Of a DNA stretch of 64,000 bases, positions 60,843 through 64,000 are shown one piece after another. The number at the start of each line of letters is the position of its first letter. The first letter of the stretch is position 1. The position numbers were made by a program, and so were the translations under genes. This stretch comes from Ferdinandcohnia sp047238305. GTDB lineage: Bacteria; Bacillota; Bacilli; Bacillales; Bacillaceae_L. The DNA is taken from contig NZ_JBDFMO010000001.1 of assembly GCF_047238305.1 (NCBI RefSeq), positions 3,782,001 through 3,846,000 of the forward strand, in the 5' to 3' direction. The notes below the pieces were generated by a model. That model searched no databases. It was not told where the DNA came from and worked only from the letters and a program-made list of their open reading frames with translations.

Positions 60843-60859
60843 TGCAAGAACCATGCCAA
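60843..60859 (-). promoter_or_regulatory. Sigma-54 promoter of the dehydrogenase-racemase operon
   Basis: Minus-strand TTGGCATGGTTCTTGCA, conserved -24 GG and -12 GC. Predicted start near 60831, about 28 nt before the FAD gene. Confidence 0.87.
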
Positions 60860-60996
60860 AGGATTTTTACTTTTTCACAAAAATATTGTCAAAATTGTCT
60901 TTATATTTTAACATTAATGTGTAAAATATTTTTTATATTGTAAATGTACTTATACATAAAAATGCCGTAGCGCCTAAACTCAACAATCATACCCGC

Positions 60997-61028
60997 ATCA
61001 CTCCAGAAATGATGATTTCTGGAGTGAT
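60997..61028. promoter_or_regulatory. Perfect palindrome, candidate enhancer (UAS) of the sigma-54 activator
   Basis: ATCACTCCAGAAAT / ATTTCTGGAGTGAT, 14-bp perfect arms with a 4-bp centre. It lies about 140-170 bp upstream of the leftward sigma-54 promoter, the usual enhancer distance, and just upstream of the activator gene. No T tract, so not a terminator. Confidence 0.65.
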
Positions 61029-61084
61029 AATGTATAATGACCACGAGGTGCAAGGCGCTGCAGTGGAAAAAAGGGGGATTTCAT

Positions 61085-62809
61085 TTGACTGCTTTTCGAC
61101 TACCTTCTATATCAGAGGTCATGGAACGAGACTTCGTATTACTTTTTGAAGAAGATGTCATCAAAGAAAAGCTCAAAAAAAAATTAACTGATAACCGTAC
61201 AACCTTTCTATTAAAAAAGAATCATATTTATTATCTTTGTTCAGATGATTCTACAAATCAATTCGTTTTGAATCGATCAGACTACGTATCTACAACTGAC
61301 TCCATATTCGACCTCCTAACAGTATTGAAACAAACTGAATGTGTATTAGTAAAAGATGAAAATGGACAGGCAATTGGATTTGTCAATGCATTATTACTAT
61401 CAAAATACCTCATAAACTCATACCAATATTTACACGCTTACTTTGACGCAGTTATCCATACCCTTGACGCATCTGTTACAGTCATTAATCAAAATGGAGA
61501 AGTACTCGTATGGACAGAAGGTGCAGAAGATTTATTCTCCATAAAAAAGGAAGATATTATCGGTAAACCAATTACCCAGTTTTTTGACATTGATATGTTA
61601 GAAATTATGAAGACATTAAAAGAAGGCCGCACCATTTACCGTCACCAACACCAACCACGATCGGACTTGTTTGTCTTAATTAATTCACAGCCGGTTTATT
61701 TACATAATCAAATTGTTGGTGCCGTCGTTTCCGAAACTGATATTACGAGTCAAGTGCGCTTGAACCAAGAATTGTTTAATGTCTCAACAAAAGTACATTA
61801 CTTGGAAAAAGAGGTTGCTAAATTGAGTCCTTCTAAAAATCCATTCCATGCGATTAAAGGAGGCTCACCTCCAATAAAACGTACGATCGAAATGGTTGAA
61901 AAGATCAGCTCTACTGATACAACTGTACTCATTTCAGGGGAAAGTGGTGTAGGAAAGGAACTGTTCGCAAAAGCAATCCATGAATTAAGAGAGTCATCAA
62001 AAGCACCTTTTATACCAATTAATTGTGGTGCCATTCCTCCGACCCTTTTTGAGAGTGAATTATTTGGCTATGAACGAGGTGCCTTTTCAGGAGCTGATAA
62101 TAAGGGAAAACGAGGAAAAATTGAATTAGCACGTGGTGGGACCCTTTTTTTAGACGAAATCGGTGAAATGCAGCTTGAAATGCAAGTAAAGCTACTTCGT
62201 GTTTTACAAGATAAAAAATACTTTTCAGTCGGTGGGACGAAAGAAATAAGTGCTGATTTCAGGGTGATTGCTGCTACAAATCGTGATCTGAAAGAAATGG
62301 TAAAAGAGGGTAAATTTCGCGAAGACCTTTATTATCGACTTAACGTCATCAATCTTGCAATTCCACCACTACGCGAACGTCGAGAGGATATTATCGAGTT
62401 AACACACTATTTCCTATATGAATTTTCCGTTCGTTACGGTAGACCAATACACGGTGTCTCACAAGAAGTGATGTACCAATTGCTTCATTATGATTGGCCG
62501 GGTAATATTCGTGAACTGCGGAATGTAATCGAGCGATTAGTCGTATTGGCAACTGACGGAACAATAAAAAAAGAGGACTTACCATTCACACACCAATCGG
62601 ATGACCTATCTCAACAGCATGAGATGATCAGTGAGTCTATCCCGCTAGATATTGGATATCTAACAGACGAGCTCGAAAAACATGAAAGAAAAATTATATT
62701 GGATGCCTTAAAACTTGAAAAAGGCAACAAACAAGCATGTGCAAAGCGACTCGGGATTACGAGAGCTACATTGTATAACAGACTAAAAAGGCTTCAAATA
62801 ACCGTCTAA
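61085..62809 (+). CDS. Sigma-54-dependent transcriptional activator, PAS-AAA-Fis (574 aa)
   Basis: Seen: N-terminal region (about 1-105), PAS domain (about 110-225), AAA+ domain with Walker A GESGVGKE near 285-292, the sigma-54-contacting loop GAFSGA near 332, Walker B TLFLDEIGEM, and a C-terminal Fis-type HTH (NKQACAKRLGITRATLYNRL). Start taken as TTG 61085 after AGGGGGA; the frame is open to 61037. Flanked by three SigL-type promoters, so probably the regulator of the whole catabolic locus. The PAS domain is the likely inducer sensor. Confidence 0.9.
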   Translation: MTAFRLPSISEVMERDFVLLFEEDVIKEKLKKKLTDNRTTFLLKKNHIYYLCSDDSTNQFVLNRSDYVSTTDSIFDLLTVLKQTECVLVKDENGQAIGFVNALLLSKYLINSYQYLHAYFDAVIHTLDASVTVINQNGEVLVWTEGAEDLFSIKKEDIIGKPITQFFDIDMLEIMKTLKEGRTIYRHQHQPRSDLFVLINSQPVYLHNQIVGAVVSETDITSQVRLNQELFNVSTKVHYLEKEVAKLSPSKNPFHAIKGGSPPIKRTIEMVEKISSTDTTVLISGESGVGKELFAKAIHELRESSKAPFIPINCGAIPPTLFESELFGYERGAFSGADNKGKRGKIELARGGTLFLDEIGEMQLEMQVKLLRVLQDKKYFSVGGTKEISADFRVIAATNRDLKEMVKEGKFREDLYYRLNVINLAIPPLRERREDIIELTHYFLYEFSVRYGRPIHGVSQEVMYQLLHYDWPGNIRELRNVIERLVVLATDGTIKKEDLPFTHQSDDLSQQHEMISESIPLDIGYLTDELEKHERKIILDALKLEKGNKQACAKRLGITRATLYNRLKRLQITV

Positions 62810-62820
62810 TTTCTCGTGTT

Positions 62821-62837
62821 TTGGCATGTTACTTGCA
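62821..62837 (+). promoter_or_regulatory. Sigma-54 promoter of the BFD/ferredoxin/FAD operon
   Basis: TTGGCATGTTACTTGCA, same pattern as the other two; predicted start near 62849, 30 nt before the first gene. Confidence 0.88.
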
Positions 62838-62878
62838 ACAATAAGTAGTAAATGCTCATTATACTGGAGGCTTAGCCA

Positions 62879-63136
62879 ATGATTGTGTGTAGATGTGAAG
62901 AAGTATCCTATTACGAAATCGTAGAAACTGTTAAGAAATATGATTGCTCCTCTAGGGAAACAAAACTCCGAACAAGAGCCGGAATGGGCTATTGTGGTGG
63001 ACGGACGTGCAGGAACATGATTGATATGATTATTGCAGATCATACCGGGAAAGAGACTCCACAGCAGATACAACTAAAATACCAAACTCCTATTCGTCCT
63101 ATTTCCTTTGGCGAGTTTGGAGGTAATAACAGATGA
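62879..63136 (+). CDS. BFD-type [2Fe-2S] binding protein (85 aa)
   Basis: Seen: the BFD-like Cys pattern CRC near 4-6 and CGGRTC near 39-44 in IVCRCEEV and GYCGGRTCRN. Electron-transfer subunit. SD TGGAGG at 8-nt spacing. Its stop overlaps the next start by 4 nt. Known: BFD domains occur in the electron-transfer chain of hydroxyproline and opine dehydrogenases. Confidence 0.85.
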   Translation: MIVCRCEEVSYYEIVETVKKYDCSSRETKLRTRAGMGYCGGRTCRNMIDMIIADHTGKETPQQIQLKYQTPIRPISFGEFGGNNR

Positions 63137-63471
63137 ATATTTCAAATCGAATCATGGAACATCCTATATTAGGTTCACTTCCAGAACGAAAAACCGTTCT
63201 CTTTACTTTTAATGAACAGATGATTGAAGCCTTTGAAGGTGAAACGGTGGCAGCAGCATTGCTTGCAAATGGAATCAGAACGATTCGTAGTCACGAAGAA
63301 ACTGGAACTCCTCGAGGAATTTATTGTAATATCGGGCACTGCTTTGAATGTAGGATTACCATTGATGGAGTTAGTGGGATTCGATCATGTCTTACTCTCG
63401 TAAAAAATGGCATTAAAGTTAAAAGTGGTCAACAATTACCTACCCCATTAAAAAAAGGGGTGACACCATAA
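63133..63471 (+). CDS. [2Fe-2S] ferredoxin-like subunit (Fer2_4 type, 112 aa)
   Basis: Seen: ferredoxin-fold with the cluster ligands in CNIGHCFEC and a fourth Cys in IRSCLTLV. This is the N-terminal domain of sarcosine oxidase alpha/HcnA-like proteins as a separate gene. Bridges the FAD proteins in the complex. Ends one base into the next start. Confidence 0.86.
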   Translation: MNISNRIMEHPILGSLPERKTVLFTFNEQMIEAFEGETVAAALLANGIRTIRSHEETGTPRGIYCNIGHCFECRITIDGVSGIRSCLTLVKNGIKVKSGQQLPTPLKKGVTP

Positions 63472-64000
63472 TGATCGACGTCATTATAATCGGGGCTGGA
63501 CCCGCAGGTTTGTCTGCAGCAATTACATGTGCTGAACATGGATTAAAGGTGAAAATCATTGATGAATTTATGAGACCTGGAGGAAGACTTCTTGGTCAAC
63601 TTCACCAAGAGCCTGATGGAACATGGTGGAATGGGATTGAAGAATCAAAGAACCTTCAGCAAAAAGCAATCGAGCTTGGCGTCGAAATTGAATGCGGAAC
63701 TCCTGTTCATCATTTAGAAAAAAGGGAAAATTGTTGGGTAGTACATACAAAAAATGAAATGCTCGATACACCAGCAGTACTCTTAGCGACTGGTGCGGCG
63801 GAGCTTGCTACCCCAGTTCCAGGCTGGACCCTCCCTGGCGTGATGTCAATCGGTGCTGCTCAAGTGATGACAAATGTCCATCGAGTGAAGATAGGTAGTA
63901 AGGGTATCATAATTGGAGTAAATATTTTAGGAACAGCGATTGCTCGTGAACTTCAATTAGCTGGGATTAAAATATCCTCAATTGTTCTTCCTCCCTTACA
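63471..64000 (+). CDS. FAD/NAD(P)-type oxidoreductase subunit (5' part only)
   Basis: Seen: ATG overlapping the previous stop (TAATG), SD AAAAGGGGTG; FAD-binding GAGPAGLSAAI near 8-18, GGRLLGQ, then LLATGAAELATPVPGW, the pyridine-nucleotide-disulfide/HcnB-like pattern. 176 codons visible; runs off the right edge. With the two preceding genes and the DAO-family protein it makes a four-part dehydrogenase set. Confidence 0.87.
   Translation, partial: MIDVIIIGAGPAGLSAAITCAEHGLKVKIIDEFMRPGGRLLGQLHQEPDGTWWNGIEESKNLQQKAIELGVEIECGTPVHHLEKRENCWVVHTKNEMLDTPAVLLATGAAELATPVPGWTLPGVMSIGAAQVMTNVHRVKIGSKGIIIGVNILGTAIARELQLAGIKISSIVLPPL

Noticed and set aside
1..64000. rRNA or tRNA genes
   Set aside because: No rRNA segment and no cloverleaf with a CCA-proximal GTTCRANNC box was found on reading either strand.

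Overview
The window is a low-GC chromosomal segment from an endospore-forming member of the Bacillaceae (Firmicutes). The evidence is the Bacillus subtilis-like gene content and order: pdhABCD, ykyA and def; rpoY-rnjA with ktrC; the ykuV-ykuU-ykuS-ccpC-darB-ykuJ-fadH-ykuE-ykyB block; and ykwC/ykwB. Strong AGGAGG-type ribosome binding sites, two YjcZ-type micropeptides, sporulation-kinase-like sensors and the GlcT/RAT control of sugar PTS genes agree with this. I cannot name the species.

Layout. (1) 1-9.3 kb: the left edge holds the dual-function regulator SR1/SR1P, a DUF1885-like gene, a small membrane protein and the lipoprotein slp. Next come the leftward pyruvate dehydrogenase operon pdhA-B-C-D behind a roughly 290-nt structured leader, then ykyA, peptide deformylase, an unannotated 23-codon ORF and one copy of a GC-rich Bacillaceae repeat. 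(2) 9.5-16 kb: rpoY-rnjA (RNA polymerase epsilon and RNase J1), the K+ channel regulator ktrC and a heterodimeric ABC exporter (yknU/yknV). (3) 16-26 kb: thiol redox genes, the catabolite regulator ccpC, the c-di-AMP receptor darB, an MBL hydrolase, fadH, the Tat-exported phosphoesterase ykuE, a GGDEF-EAL protein and ykyB. (4) 26-34 kb: a DUF1906 protein next to a six-repeat lectin-like propeller, an IDEAL-domain peptide, an orphan PAS histidine kinase, ykwC, two YjcZ peptides, small hydrophilic proteins and ykwB. An IS3-family element has inserted into the loop of the terminator shared by ykwB and ptsI.

(5) 35-46 kb: ptsHI, ykrA, a MoxR/DUF58/membrane-protein operon, ptsG, glcT and a PAS histidine kinase. 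ptsG and the physically separate ptsHI each have their own GlcT-type RAT antiterminator with an overlapping terminator. (6) 46-53.5 kb: a candidate noncoding RNA with its own sigma-A promoter and terminator, a VOC protein, the cystine transporter tcyP, several small genes, a decayed small gene and recQ.

(7) 53.7-64 kb: a transport and catabolic locus. It holds livJHMGF, a proline racemase/hydroxyproline epimerase-type enzyme, a DAO-family FAD dehydrogenase, a PAS-AAA-HTH sigma-54 activator, and a BFD/ferredoxin/FAD-oxidoreductase set that runs off the right edge. Three near-identical sigma-54 (SigL) promoters stand in front of its three structural operons, and a 14-bp-arm palindrome sits in the divergent control region. 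I read the locus as a SigL-dependent (hydroxy)proline uptake and oxidation regulon. The substrate is inferred from the enzyme families, not proven.

Regulation is the recurring theme: SR1, the pdhA leader, two RATs, the candidate ncRNA, sigma-54 control and the IS-split terminator all lie outside the protein-coding genes.
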